Below are positions 37,410 through 45,549 of a stretch of 64,000 nt of DNA, one piece after another; position 1 is the stretch's first letter, and each line of letters starts with the position of its first letter. The notes under the pieces were generated by a model, which saw only the letters and a list, made by a program, of their open reading frames with translations, searched no databases and was not told where the DNA came from. A program made the translations under genes and the position numbers. This DNA comes from JAZNQL01 sp045531205 (GTDB lineage Bacteria; Bacillota; Clostridia; UMGS1883; UMGS1540). The stretch lies in assembly GCA_045531205.1 (NCBI GenBank), contig JAZSDN010000018.1:20173-84172 (forward strand), written 5' to 3'.

Positions 37410-37817
37410 ATGTTAAAATTATTCATCGGAGAAAAAGGAACAGGTAAAACCAAAAATTTAATCGACGGAGTTCACGCAGCTGAAGCAAACGAAAAAGGTG
37501 ATATCGTATTTATCACAGCAAGCGATCGTCACACCTTTGACATCAGCTACAGAATAAGACTTATAGATGCTTCGGAGGCTTTAATTTCTACATACGGAGA
37601 ATTTTATGGTCTCATCGCAGGCATTCTTTCACAAAACTATGATGTAACATCAATTTTTGTTGACAGCATAACCAAAATTGCAAAAGGCACAGAAGCAGAG
37701 CTTGATGAATGTCTTAATAAAATTTCAGCTTTAGCTGAAGCAAAAAAAATCAGCGTAAGTGCAACAATTTCTATGAAAGAAAGCGAAGCAAGCGAAACTA
37801 TTAAAAAATATCTCTGA
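37410..37817 (+). CDS. Small P-loop protein of unknown function
   Basis: A 135-residue protein that begins almost at once with a Walker A (FIGEKGTGKTKNLID). It continues as a short Rossmann-like fold with a possible Walker B strand, SIFVDSI (about residues 90-96), and ends with a helix. It is too short for a kinase and lacks ABC motifs. Expressed after pgi with AAAGGAG before the ATG and a terminator after it. The family is not recognised; ATP or GTP binding is the only supported property. Confidence 0.65.
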   Translation: MLKLFIGEKGTGKTKNLIDGVHAAEANEKGDIVFITASDRHTFDISYRIRLIDASEALISTYGEFYGLIAGILSQNYDVTSIFVDSITKIAKGTEAELDECLNKISALAEAKKISVSATISMKESEASETIKKYL

Positions 37818-37838
37818 TAAAGTAAAAAATTAAAAACC

Positions 37839-37880
37839 AAACCTGCCGCTTTCGGGCGGTAGGTTTAGTTTAATTTTATT
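37839..37880 (+). terminator. Terminator after the pgi/P-loop genes
   Basis: AAACCTGCCGC (37839-37849) pairs with GCGGTAGGTTT (37856-37866), with one G-U pair, followed by a T-rich stretch. Confidence 0.7.
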
Positions 37881-37900
37881 TTGTCCGAAAGGAAAAATCC

Positions 37901-39394
37901 ATGAACTATCAAAGTACAAGAAATAACAAAACAACAATTAAATCATCAGAAGCAATAGTAAAAGGCTTGGCTTTGGATGGCGGCTTGTTTGTTCCAGACA
38001 GCTTTCCCAAAATTTCAAATGATGAATTTAAACTTTTAGGAACAAAAAGCTATACCGAAACAGCAGAATTTGTTCTAAAAAAATATCTTACAGATTTTAC
38101 CGATGAAGAAGTAAATAACTGTGTAACCAAAGCTTATACTGCCGAAAAATTCGGTGGGGAGGATATTGCACCCTTGCATAAGCTTTCAGACAACGAATAT
38201 GTGCTTGAACTGTGGCACGGTCCAACCTGTGCATTCAAGGATATGGCACTGCAGATATTACCTCACCTTTTAACCACCTCAATGAAAAAAACAGGTGTTA
38301 AAGAAGACGTTGTAATTTTAGTTGCAACAAGTGGCGATACAGGTAAAGCAGCACTTGAAGGCTTCCGTGATGTTGACGGCACAAAAATAATAGTATTCTA
38401 TCCTCAAAACGGTGTAAGTCATATTCAAAAACTGCAGATGGTAACACAGGAAGGTAATAATGTTGGTGTTTGTGCAGTTGAGGGTAATTTCGATGATGCC
38501 CAAAACGGAGTAAAAGCTATTTTTACCGATTCTGATTACGCAAAATTACTTTCCGAAAACAATATAATACTTTCTTCAGCAAATTCCATAAACTGGGGAA
38601 GACTTGTTCCGCAGATAGTTTATTATGTGCGTTCTTATGCAAAACTGCTTGCAGAGGGTGCAATAAATGGCGAAGATAAAATAAATATTGTTGTTCCTAC
38701 AGGTAATTTTGGTAACATACTTGCGGCATACTATGCTATGAAAATGGGTGTAAAGGTTAATAAGCTTATTTGTGCATCAAACAGCAATAATGTTCTTACC
38801 GACTTTATAAATACAGGAATTTACGACAGAAACCGTGACTTCAAACTCACAGTTTCACCTTCAATGGATATATTGATTTCCAGTAACCTCGAAAGATTTT
38901 TGTATGATGTTACAGATAATGATACAAATAAAATAAATTCATGGATGAAGGACTTAAAAGAAAACGGAAAATATGAGATAGACGAAGAAACACGCAATAA
39001 AATCCAGTCACTTATGTACGCAGGCTGTTGCGATGAAGAATCAACAATGAACTGTATAGGAGATACTAAAAAAGACTATTCCTATGTAGTTGATACTCAT
39101 ACTTCCGTAGCCGTAAAAGTATATAACGATTACAAAGAAAAAACAGGGGACAAGCACGTAACAGTAATAGCATCAACAGCAAGTCCTTATAAGTTTGGAA
39201 AGAGTGTGTTAAAAGCACTTTCAGAAACCATTTCAGAAGATGAATTTGTAAATCTTGAAACCTTGTATCAGGCAAGCGAGCTTCCAATACCAAAGTCACT
39301 TGGGGAACTTAAGACAAAGCCTGTAAGATTTACAGAATGCTGTAATCCTTCGGATATGAAGAAAACAGTTTCAGATATCTTGAAAATAAAATAA
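37901..39394 (+). CDS. thrC: Threonine synthase
   Basis: A 497-residue PLP enzyme converting O-phosphohomoserine to threonine. The PLP lysine lies in TCAFKDMALQ (about residue 113), ATSGDTGKAALEGF follows, and the phosphate-binding region VPTGNFGNILAAYYA is present. The starting segment QSTRNNKTTIKSSEAIVKGLALDGGLFVP is typical of the long, yeast-like bacterial class. It is monocistronic between two terminators. Confidence 0.95.
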   Translation: MNYQSTRNNKTTIKSSEAIVKGLALDGGLFVPDSFPKISNDEFKLLGTKSYTETAEFVLKKYLTDFTDEEVNNCVTKAYTAEKFGGEDIAPLHKLSDNEYVLELWHGPTCAFKDMALQILPHLLTTSMKKTGVKEDVVILVATSGDTGKAALEGFRDVDGTKIIVFYPQNGVSHIQKLQMVTQEGNNVGVCAVEGNFDDAQNGVKAIFTDSDYAKLLSENNIILSSANSINWGRLVPQIVYYVRSYAKLLAEGAINGEDKINIVVPTGNFGNILAAYYAMKMGVKVNKLICASNSNNVLTDFINTGIYDRNRDFKLTVSPSMDILISSNLERFLYDVTDNDTNKINSWMKDLKENGKYEIDEETRNKIQSLMYAGCCDEESTMNCIGDTKKDYSYVVDTHTSVAVKVYNDYKEKTGDKHVTVIASTASPYKFGKSVLKALSETISEDEFVNLETLYQASELPIPKSLGELKTKPVRFTECCNPSDMKKTVSDILKIK

Positions 39395-39398
39395 AATT

Positions 39399-39429
39399 AA
39401 AAAGGGCTTTTTAATAAAAAAGCCCTTTT
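39399..39429. terminator. Bidirectional terminator between thrC and the DUF1540 gene
   Basis: AAAAAGGGCTTTTT and AAAAAAGCCCTTTT form a strong stem with A-runs on the left and T-runs on the right, so it works on both strands. It serves thrC (+) and the convergent small gene (-). Confidence 0.85.
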
Positions 39430-39448
39430 GTGCATAAAATATTTCGTA

Positions 39449-39625
39449 CTATCTTTGAGTATAGGTTGTACAGTCAGCAATTTTTTCGCCGTTACTGTTT
39501 TTTACATTAACATCAATACTTTTTGCGGTACAGCAACCGTCGCAGTTATTATAATAACAGCTGTCAACCGTGCATTTTACACCGCATATAGCTTTGCCTG
39601 TTTTTTCGGGTTTACAACAACTCAT
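39449..39625 (-). CDS. Small cysteine-rich DUF1540-type protein
   Basis: A 58-residue protein read on the minus strand: it starts MSCCKPEKTGKAICGVKC, continues TVDSCYYNNCDGCCTAKSID and ends with ADCTTYTQR. It has nine cysteines, and the arrangement GVKCTVDSCYYNN...CTAKSI fits the DUF1540 family found in clostridial sporeformers. GGAGG lies seven bases before the ATG. Cysteine spacing suggests metal or disulfide binding; function is unknown. It fills most of the 318-base gap between thrC and the phosphoesterase. A plus-strand frame overlapping it is a shadow. Confidence 0.82.
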   Translation of the reverse strand: MSCCKPEKTGKAICGVKCTVDSCYYNNCDGCCTAKSIDVNVKNSNGEKIADCTTYTQR

Positions 39626-39712
39626 AAAAAACCTCCGTATAAAATTATTTAGGTTTCCCCCAAAATTATTTTGTACTTCTTTTTTTCAAATATTCAAAAA
39701 GGAAAAATTACT

Positions 39713-40384
39713 ATGTCACTTTATGCAATATCCGATTTACATTTGCCACTCGGGAAAAACAAACCCATGGATATATTTAAATCTTGGGAAAATTATGTTG
39801 AAAGAATTGAAGAAAACTGGAAAAAAACCGTGAAAGAAAACGATACCGTTTTACTTTGCGGTGATTTGTCATGGGCTACATATCTTGAAGATACTGTAGC
39901 TGATTTTGAATTTTTATCAAATCTTCCGGGTAAAAAAATAATTTCCAAGGGTAACCACGATTATTGGTGGACAACAATGTCAAAGCTTAACAAGTTTTTG
40001 GAAGAAAAAAACATAAATGACGTAGTTTTTTTGAATAACAATGCATACCTTTATGAGGATGTTGCTATTTGTGCCGCAAGAGGATGGAAATCGCCTTTTG
40101 ATAAAGATTTTTCAAAAGAAGATGAAAAAATTTACGAACGCGAAATTATAAGACTTCGCCTCTCGCTTGAAGAAGGCTTAAAGCTTTCAAACCGTTTAAT
40201 AGCAATGCTTCATTACCCGCCTGAAGTAGGGATGAACGAAGTTTTGGAAGAATATAAGGTAGAAAAATGTATTTTCGGGCATTTGCATACAAAACCATCG
40301 TGGGATACAAGACCCATAAATTCAAGAGATATTTTAGTTTCTGCAGATTTTCTGCAGTTTAACCCTTTAAAAATTATGGAGTAA
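39713..40384 (+). CDS. Metallophosphoesterase
   Basis: A 223-residue calcineurin-like enzyme. The five metal-binding motifs are visible: ISDLHLPLG, CGDLSWA, SKGNHDYWW, MLHYPPEVG and IFGHLHTKPS. Expected to hydrolyse a phosphodiester or phosphomonoester with two metal ions; the substrate is unknown. ATG 39713 is preceded by AAAGGA. gatC begins four bases after it, so it may share a transcript with gatCAB. Confidence 0.87.
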   Translation: MSLYAISDLHLPLGKNKPMDIFKSWENYVERIEENWKKTVKENDTVLLCGDLSWATYLEDTVADFEFLSNLPGKKIISKGNHDYWWTTMSKLNKFLEEKNINDVVFLNNNAYLYEDVAICAARGWKSPFDKDFSKEDEKIYEREIIRLRLSLEEGLKLSNRLIAMLHYPPEVGMNEVLEEYKVEKCIFGHLHTKPSWDTRPINSRDILVSADFLQFNPLKIME

Positions 40385-40388
40385 TGCA

Positions 40389-40649
40389 ATGGATATAGAA
40401 AAACTTGCAAAAGATTCAAAAATAGATATTTTTGAACACGAAAAAAAAGCTATATTAGAAAGAATAAATACAAAATTAGAAATAATGGACAAAATAAAAG
40501 ACCTTTCAGAGGAAGAATTTTGTCCTTCTTTTTATAGTGAAGAATTAAGATGTGACGAAATACATCCTTCATCATCCTCCGATGAAGTGTTTTTTAATGC
40601 AAGCAGAAAAAGCGAGAATTGTTTTGTTGTTCCAAGGGTGGTGAAATAA
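40389..40649 (+). CDS. gatC: GatC subunit of the aspartyl/glutamyl-tRNA amidotransferase
   Basis: An 86-residue, divergent GatC. It binds GatA and stabilises the amidotransferase. The helical N-terminus (EKLAKDSKIDIFEHEKKAIL) and the short conserved C-terminal FVVPRVVK match the family, and the position before gatA and gatB is decisive. Its stop overlaps the gatA ATG (TAATG). Confidence 0.85.
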   Translation: MDIEKLAKDSKIDIFEHEKKAILERINTKLEIMDKIKDLSEEEFCPSFYSEELRCDEIHPSSSSDEVFFNASRKSENCFVVPRVVK

Positions 40650-42016
40650 TGTTTTCTGTGTGCGAAATATCAGACCTTATTAAAAATAAAAAAATTTCTG
40701 TCAAAGAAATAACAGAACATTATTTTAAGAAAATAGAAGAAAATAAAGAACTGAACAGTTTTATAACAATATGTCACGAAGAAGCATTAGCAAAAGCAAA
40801 AGAGCTTGATAATCAAAAAGAAAACAGGACAGACCTCTTTGGAATTCCTTATGCATGCAAGGATAATATTTGCACAAAAGGTATAAGAACAACCTGTGCC
40901 TCAAATATGTTAAAAGACTTTGTTCCTTTTTATAATGCACATGTTATAGACAAGCTGTCACAAAGCCTGCTTTTGGGTAAAACAAATATGGACGAATTTG
41001 GTATGGGGAGCTTTTGTAAAAATTCTTACTTTGGCGAAACTAAAAATCCTCACAATATAACTAAAACACCGGGCGGTTCATCAGGTGGCAGTGCATCGGC
41101 TGTAGCATCGGGACAGGTGCCGTTTGCTTTAGGCTCCGATACAGGCGGCTCTGTACGTCTTCCTGCAGCACTTTGTGGCTGTGTTGGGTTTAAACCAAGC
41201 TATGGTGCAATTTCCCGATATGGGCTTATTGCTTTTGCCTCAAGCCTTGACAGTATAGGAATACTTGCAAGCAATGTAAGGGACACAGAAAAAGTGTTTT
41301 TAAACATTTTAGGAAAAGACGAAAAAGATATGACATCAAAAACACTTCCTCCTGCAAAGGGAATAAAAAAATTTAAAATAGGAATTCCTATGGAATATCT
41401 TAATGAGTGCGAGGAATCAATACAACAGTTGCTTTTTCAGCTGGCACAAAAGGCGGGGAATACAGGTCATAAAATAGAGTTTTTTTCTTTAAAAACAACA
41501 GAATATTATATGAGTACATACCATATTATTTCCTCGGCAGAAGCAAGCTCAAACCTTGCCAGATTTGACGGTATACGATATGGACTTTGCGAAAACGGAA
41601 AAGATACAGAAGAAAGCCTTATAAAAACAAGAAGTATGGGCTTTGGCACAGAAGTAAAAAGCAGAATATTGTTTGGCAACTTTGTTTTAAGCGGAGAAAA
41701 TTACGATAACTATTATAAAAAAGCACTTATGGCAAGAAATAAAATAAGACTTGACTTTAAAAAAGCTTTTGAAAAATATGACGTTTTATTAACTCCCTCG
41801 GTACACCGCACTGCATGGAATATTGAAAAATATCCTGAACGCTTTTCGGAAATATGTCTTGTAGGAGCAAATCTTGCCTATCTTCCTGCGATATCAATGA
41901 ATGCAGGATATTATAACGGAATTCCGATAGGTGTGCAGCTTATAGGTGCTGAAAACTCTGATTTTGATTTGCTTTATGCTGCAAAACAACTGGAGGTGCT
42001 GTGTAATGAGCTATAA
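40649..42016 (+). CDS. gatA: GatA amidase subunit of the tRNA-dependent amidotransferase
   Basis: A 455-residue amidase that frees ammonia from glutamine. The Ser-cisSer-Lys triad is present: Lys in YACKDNICTKG, then GGSSGGSASAVASGQVPFAL and SDTGGSVRLPAALCG. It makes Gln-tRNA and/or Asn-tRNA with GatB and GatC. ATG 40649 overlaps the gatC stop; an in-frame upstream start lies inside gatC. It overlaps gatB by eleven bases. Confidence 0.96.
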   Translation: MFSVCEISDLIKNKKISVKEITEHYFKKIEENKELNSFITICHEEALAKAKELDNQKENRTDLFGIPYACKDNICTKGIRTTCASNMLKDFVPFYNAHVIDKLSQSLLLGKTNMDEFGMGSFCKNSYFGETKNPHNITKTPGGSSGGSASAVASGQVPFALGSDTGGSVRLPAALCGCVGFKPSYGAISRYGLIAFASSLDSIGILASNVRDTEKVFLNILGKDEKDMTSKTLPPAKGIKKFKIGIPMEYLNECEESIQQLLFQLAQKAGNTGHKIEFFSLKTTEYYMSTYHIISSAEASSNLARFDGIRYGLCENGKDTEESLIKTRSMGFGTEVKSRILFGNFVLSGENYDNYYKKALMARNKIRLDFKKAFEKYDVLLTPSVHRTAWNIEKYPERFSEICLVGANLAYLPAISMNAGYYNGIPIGVQLIGAENSDFDLLYAAKQLEVLCNEL

Positions 42017-43400
42017 AATGTCGGTAGGGCTTGAAATTCACGCAGAACTGTTAAGTAAAACAAAAATTTTTTGCAGCTGTGAAAATAAATTTGGCGGTAA
42101 AGAAAATACCCGCTGTTGCCCTGTTTGTATGGGTTTTCCCGGAACACTTCCTGTTTTAAACAAAAAAGCGGTAGAACTTTGTATTATGGCAGGCTTAGCT
42201 TTAAATTGCGAAATTTCAGAAAGCTTTTCTATGGCAAGAAAAAATTATTTCTATCCCGATTTGCCAAAAGCCTACCAGATATCTCAATCAGAAAATCCAA
42301 TATGTAAAAACGGATATTTAGACACAAAATACGGCAGAGTGGGTATTTTGAATATACATATCGAAGAAGATGCAGGAAAACTGATTCACCGCAATAACGA
42401 AACTTTGATAGATTATAACAGGTGCGGAGTTCCGCTTATAGAAATAGTAACAGCACCCGATATGCATTCAAAAGAACACGTAAATGAATTTTTGCAAAGC
42501 TTAAAAAAGCTTTTAAAATCAATAGCCGTATCTGATTGCAATATGCAGGAAGGCTCTTTGCGCTGCGACGTAAACGTTTCTATGCAAAAAGAAGGCGACA
42601 ATACCCCCGGAGAAAGATGTGAATATAAAAATATCAATACCTTCAAAGGAGCAGTTAATGCAGTTGAATATGAAATTAAACGCCAAAGTGAAATATTAAA
42701 TTTTGGCGGAAAAGTTGAACGCGAAACCAGAAGGTGGGACGATATAACAAAAGAAAGCACCATATTAAGAAAAAAGGAAAATATGGCAGATTACCATTAC
42801 TTTGAAGAACCTGATATTCCAACTGTAAAAATAAGTCCCGAAACTCTTTTAAAAATAAAACAAAAAATGCCCGAAACGTCGGAGCAGAAAAAGCAAAGAT
42901 ATATGAAAGAGTTTTCTTTGTGTGAATATGATGCCGAGCTTTTAAGCCAGAATAATTCAAACCTTTTTGAAGAAGCGGTTAAAAACGGCGCTCTACCAAA
43001 AGATACTGCAAATCTTATTTTAGGGGATATAAGTAAACTTGTAAACGAAGGCAAAAAGCTTACCTTTGGCGGTGATAAGCTTGCAAAGCTTTTGTGTTTA
43101 CAAGATAAAAAAATAATAAACAAAACAATAGCAAAGCAAGTACTCGAAATAATGTTTGAATCAGGAGAAGACCCTGAAAAAATAGTACAAAATAATAATC
43201 TTGCCGAAATAACAGATGCCGGAATAATAGAAGAAATAGTTTTAAAAACCCTGTCAGAAAATCAAAAAGCCGTTTTAGAATATAACCAAGGCAAAAAACA
43301 GGCATTCTCGTTTTTGCTCGGCAAGGCAATGGAAAAATCAAATAAAAAGGCAAATGTGCACTTGTTAAAAGAAGCATTACAAAACAATCTAAAAAAATAA
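42006..43400 (+). CDS. gatB: GatB subunit of the tRNA-dependent amidotransferase
   Basis: A 464-residue kinase-like/tRNA-binding subunit that phosphorylates and amidates misacylated Glu- or Asp-tRNA. Family segments include VGLEIHAELLSKTKIFC, CPVCMGFPGTLPVLN, FYPDLPKAYQISQ, HIEEDAGKL and the C-terminal YqeY-like helical tail. ATG 42006 follows GGAGG by nine bases; the upstream in-frame start is within gatA. The stop overlaps a minus-strand terminator. Confidence 0.96.
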   Translation: MSYKMSVGLEIHAELLSKTKIFCSCENKFGGKENTRCCPVCMGFPGTLPVLNKKAVELCIMAGLALNCEISESFSMARKNYFYPDLPKAYQISQSENPICKNGYLDTKYGRVGILNIHIEEDAGKLIHRNNETLIDYNRCGVPLIEIVTAPDMHSKEHVNEFLQSLKKLLKSIAVSDCNMQEGSLRCDVNVSMQKEGDNTPGERCEYKNINTFKGAVNAVEYEIKRQSEILNFGGKVERETRRWDDITKESTILRKKENMADYHYFEEPDIPTVKISPETLLKIKQKMPETSEQKKQRYMKEFSLCEYDAELLSQNNSNLFEEAVKNGALPKDTANLILGDISKLVNEGKKLTFGGDKLAKLLCLQDKKIINKTIAKQVLEIMFESGEDPEKIVQNNNLAEITDAGIIEEIVLKTLSENQKAVLEYNQGKKQAFSFLLGKAMEKSNKKANVHLLKEALQNNLKK

Positions 43401-43420
43401 GGCTGTGAAAACCACAGCCT
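43391..43420 (-). terminator. Terminator of the coat-protein pair
   Basis: AGGCTGTG (43400-43407) and CACAGCCT (43413-43420) form a perfect 8-bp stem. Read on the minus strand it is followed by TTATTTTTTT. It overlaps the gatB stop codon. Confidence 0.75.
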
Positions 43421-43425
43421 ACAGA

Positions 43426-43689
43426 TTAGTTAGCAGAAAATTTTGTTTTTGTCTGATTTATTTTACTTTGTTCTGCACCTTCGGGAGCATACCAGCCTTT
43501 CTGCTGCATAATCGAAAAAAGATGGTGCTGCATTTCAAGTGACTGGTTTAAAACATCTTTAAAGCTGTAATGCACTTCATCTGTTGAAGATTCAGTAACA
43601 GCAGAATGATAAAGATTTGAAAGCGTTTTGCTTGTTAAAAGTACGTCATCCATATATTCACGGTCTGTCATATTTTGTTTTGCTGCCAT
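43426..43689 (-). CDS. CotF-type spore coat-like protein
   Basis: An 87-residue helical protein of the CotF family: it starts MAAKQNMTDREYMDDVLLTS, followed by LYHSAVTES and the segment MQHHLFSIMQQKGWYAPEGA. The MQ-x-x-x-F-x-x-x-x-x-x-GWY ending is characteristic of spore coat F-like proteins. AAGGAGG precedes the ATG. It lies directly downstream of a second, related helical protein in the same direction, a pair common in clostridial genomes and evidence that the organism forms spores. Confidence 0.85.
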   Translation of the reverse strand: MAAKQNMTDREYMDDVLLTSKTLSNLYHSAVTESSTDEVHYSFKDVLNQSLEMQHHLFSIMQQKGWYAPEGAEQSKINQTKTKFSAN

Positions 43690-43701
43690 AAAAAAGCCTC
43701 C

Positions 43702-43881
43702 TTATTTGTTTAACTGTGAAAGTAAGCAGTTGTAATGCTGTGCATGCTGCATCGACATTTCTGTAAGAACATTTTTTAAGCTTTCGTCAGAAACCTTGCT
43801 TGCATAATCATTGCATTGAGTCTGAAGCTGCTGTTCCATGTTCAAAGAATCTTCAAGATACATAAGTTCTTTTGCGGTCAT
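43702..43881 (-). CDS. Small helical spore-coat-associated protein (ferritin-like fragment)
   Basis: A 59-residue all-helical protein, MTAKELMYLEDSLNMEQQLQ onward, ending in HAQHYNCLLSQLNK. It corresponds to the N-terminal half of CotF-type proteins, so the two genes probably form a split pair. ATG at 43881 is selected because TAAGGAGG precedes it; a longer open frame begins at 43947 but has no site. It starts the minus-strand operon. Confidence 0.78.
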   Translation of the reverse strand: MTAKELMYLEDSLNMEQQLQTQCNDYASKVSDESLKNVLTEMSMQHAQHYNCLLSQLNK

Positions 43882-43981
43882 AAAAATGAACCTCCTTAAA
43901 AAATATGGTAAATTTATTTTGTACAAAAAATATAAAAAAATACCCAAAAATAAAAAATATTAAAAAAATGCGTTTTAGCTA

Positions 43982-44010
43982 TTGACTTTTAGTCAATATA
44001 TTTATAAAAT
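43982..44010 (+). promoter_or_regulatory. rsmD-coaD promoter with a palindromic -35 region
   Basis: TTGACT (43982-43987), 17 bases, TAAAAT (44005-44010). The -35 box is half of the perfect inverted repeat ATTGACT-TTT-AGTCAAT (43981-43997), which could be an operator in this divergent gap. Confidence 0.55.
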
Positions 44011-44040
44011 ATATATAAGTGAAAGTGGGGTAGTGTGACT

Positions 44041-44568
44041 TTGAGAGTTATATCAGGCACAGCAAGAGGAAAAAAACTTTTAAGCCTTGAAGGGGAGCAT
44101 ACCCGCCCTACAACCGATAGAGTAAAGGAATCACTTTTCAATCTAATAAGCCCGTATGTTTACGATGCATTGGTGCTTGACTTATTTTCAGGTAGCGGTG
44201 CACTGGGGGTTGAAGCTTTGTCAAGAGGTGCAAAGGAAGTCACATTTGTCGATAATTTTGCAGATGCACTTTCTGTCACTAAAAAAAATGTACAAGCCTC
44301 ACGCTTTGAAAACGCACATTTTTCACTTTGTGACGCTTTGGATTTTTTAAATAAAACCGATAAAAAGTTTGATATAATATTTGTAGATCCGCCCTATAAG
44401 GCAGGACTTTATGAGCAGGTTTTAACACTTTCAAAAGACGTGTTAACAGATGACGGAATTTTGGTTTTAGAAAGCGACGAACCCATTAAAACACAAGATT
44501 ACGAAGTATTAAAAGAAAGAAAATACGGAAAAACTTTTATTACAATATTGAAGGATAATAAAAAATGA
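44041..44568 (+). CDS. rsmD: 16S rRNA (guanine966-N2)-methyltransferase RsmD
   Basis: A 175-residue SAM methyltransferase acting on G966 of 16S rRNA. Motifs: RVISGTARGKKL, VLDLFSGSGALGVEALSRGA and the catalytic IIFVDPPYKAG. TTG 44041 gives the family's canonical N-terminus; a GTG two codons earlier (44035) is also possible but is too near the GGGG site. It overlaps coaD by four bases, the standard rsmD-coaD pair. Confidence 0.94.
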   Translation: MRVISGTARGKKLLSLEGEHTRPTTDRVKESLFNLISPYVYDALVLDLFSGSGALGVEALSRGAKEVTFVDNFADALSVTKKNVQASRFENAHFSLCDALDFLNKTDKKFDIIFVDPPYKAGLYEQVLTLSKDVLTDDGILVLESDEPIKTQDYEVLKERKYGKTFITILKDNKK

Positions 44569-45062
44569 GAATAGCTGTGTATCCCGGCAGTTTTGATCCG
44601 GTTACAAAAGGCCATATTGATATTATAGAACGCAGTGCAAAAATTGCAGATAAACTTTATGTAGCCGTGTTTATAAATAACGAAAAAAAGCCTCTGTTTA
44701 CAATGGAGGAGCGAAAACAATTGCTACGGCGTGTCCTGGGGCATCTTGATAATGTAGAAATAGTTGCATTTGAAGGATTGCTTGTAAATTTTGTAAAACA
44801 GGTAAATGCCGATGTAATAATAAAAGGCTTGCGTGACAGTAAAGATTTTGAATATGAGTTTCAGATGGCACACGCAAACCGCATAATGTACGACGGTGCA
44901 GAAACACTTTTTATGCCGTCCAGCCCGGGCGTACAGTACTTAAGTTCAAGTATTGTAAGAGAAATAGCCCGATACAACGGGAATTTGGACGGACTTGTTC
45001 CCGAATGCATACAAAAAGATATTTATAATAAAATAGGAGGAAATTCACGTGGAAATTTTTGA
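44565..45062 (+). CDS. coaD: Phosphopantetheine adenylyltransferase
   Basis: A 165-residue enzyme for the fourth step of coenzyme A synthesis. The nucleotidyl-transferase motif YPGSFDPVTKGHIDIIERS and the C-terminal SPGVQYLSSSIVREIA are intact, as is KGLRDSKDFEYE in the pantetheine site. It overlaps rsmD upstream and, by 14 bases, the coiled-coil gene downstream. Confidence 0.97.
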   Translation: MRIAVYPGSFDPVTKGHIDIIERSAKIADKLYVAVFINNEKKPLFTMEERKQLLRRVLGHLDNVEIVAFEGLLVNFVKQVNADVIIKGLRDSKDFEYEFQMAHANRIMYDGAETLFMPSSPGVQYLSSSIVREIARYNGNLDGLVPECIQKDIYNKIGGNSRGNF

Positions 45063-45489
45063 TGTAATTGACCAGATTGAGGACATCGTTGAGAACAGCT
45101 TTACTTTACCCATTTTCAGAAAAACACTTATTGACAGAGATGATATAATGGAGCTTTTAAGTGATTTAAGACTTCGTTTACCAGAAGATTTAAAGCAGGC
45201 TAAATGGCTTAAAGACGAAAGATCCGGCATCATCGCAAGTGCTCACCAGGAAGCAACAAACATCGTAAAGGATGCAGAAGAAAAGGTTGCACAGATGGTA
45301 GAAGAACACGAAATCACAAAGAAAGCATACGACCAGGCAAACGAGATTATAACAAATGCACAGAAAAACGCAAGAGAAATCCGTCTTGGTGCAAGACAGT
45401 ATGCTGAAAATCTTTTAACAAGCCTTGAAGAAAGACTTATCCGTCAGGCTGAAGAAATAAAAGCCGGCAGAGAAGAACTTCGCAGATAA
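45049..45489 (+). CDS. Coiled-coil protein, ATP-synthase-b/DivIVA-like
   Basis: A 146-residue soluble protein. The N-terminal 65 residues contain EDIVENSFTLPIFRKTLIDR and a conserved-looking DIMELLSDLRLRLPED. The rest is a long coiled coil rich in Ala, Glu and Lys (IASAHQEATNIVKDAEEKVA, AREIRLGARQYAENLL), which gives weak resemblance to ATP synthase b subunits and DivIVA. A gene of this type follows coaD in many clostridia. GTG start after GGAGG. It might act in division or membrane scaffolding, unproven. Confidence 0.7.
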   Translation: MEIFDVIDQIEDIVENSFTLPIFRKTLIDRDDIMELLSDLRLRLPEDLKQAKWLKDERSGIIASAHQEATNIVKDAEEKVAQMVEEHEITKKAYDQANEIITNAQKNAREIRLGARQYAENLLTSLEERLIRQAEEIKAGREELRR

Positions 45490-45549
45490 AGAATAATTAA
45501 GTCAAAAACTGCATATAAATATGATATAAAATTTATAGGCGGTGTTTTG

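Noticed and set aside
39428..39652. Plus-strand 74-residue open frame after thrC
   Set aside because: It is the shadow of the minus-strand DUF1540 gene and has no ribosome binding site.
43882..43980. Sporulation sigma-factor promoter for the coat pair
   Set aside because: A CATA-like element near 43905 was seen but no matching -35 region at the right distance.
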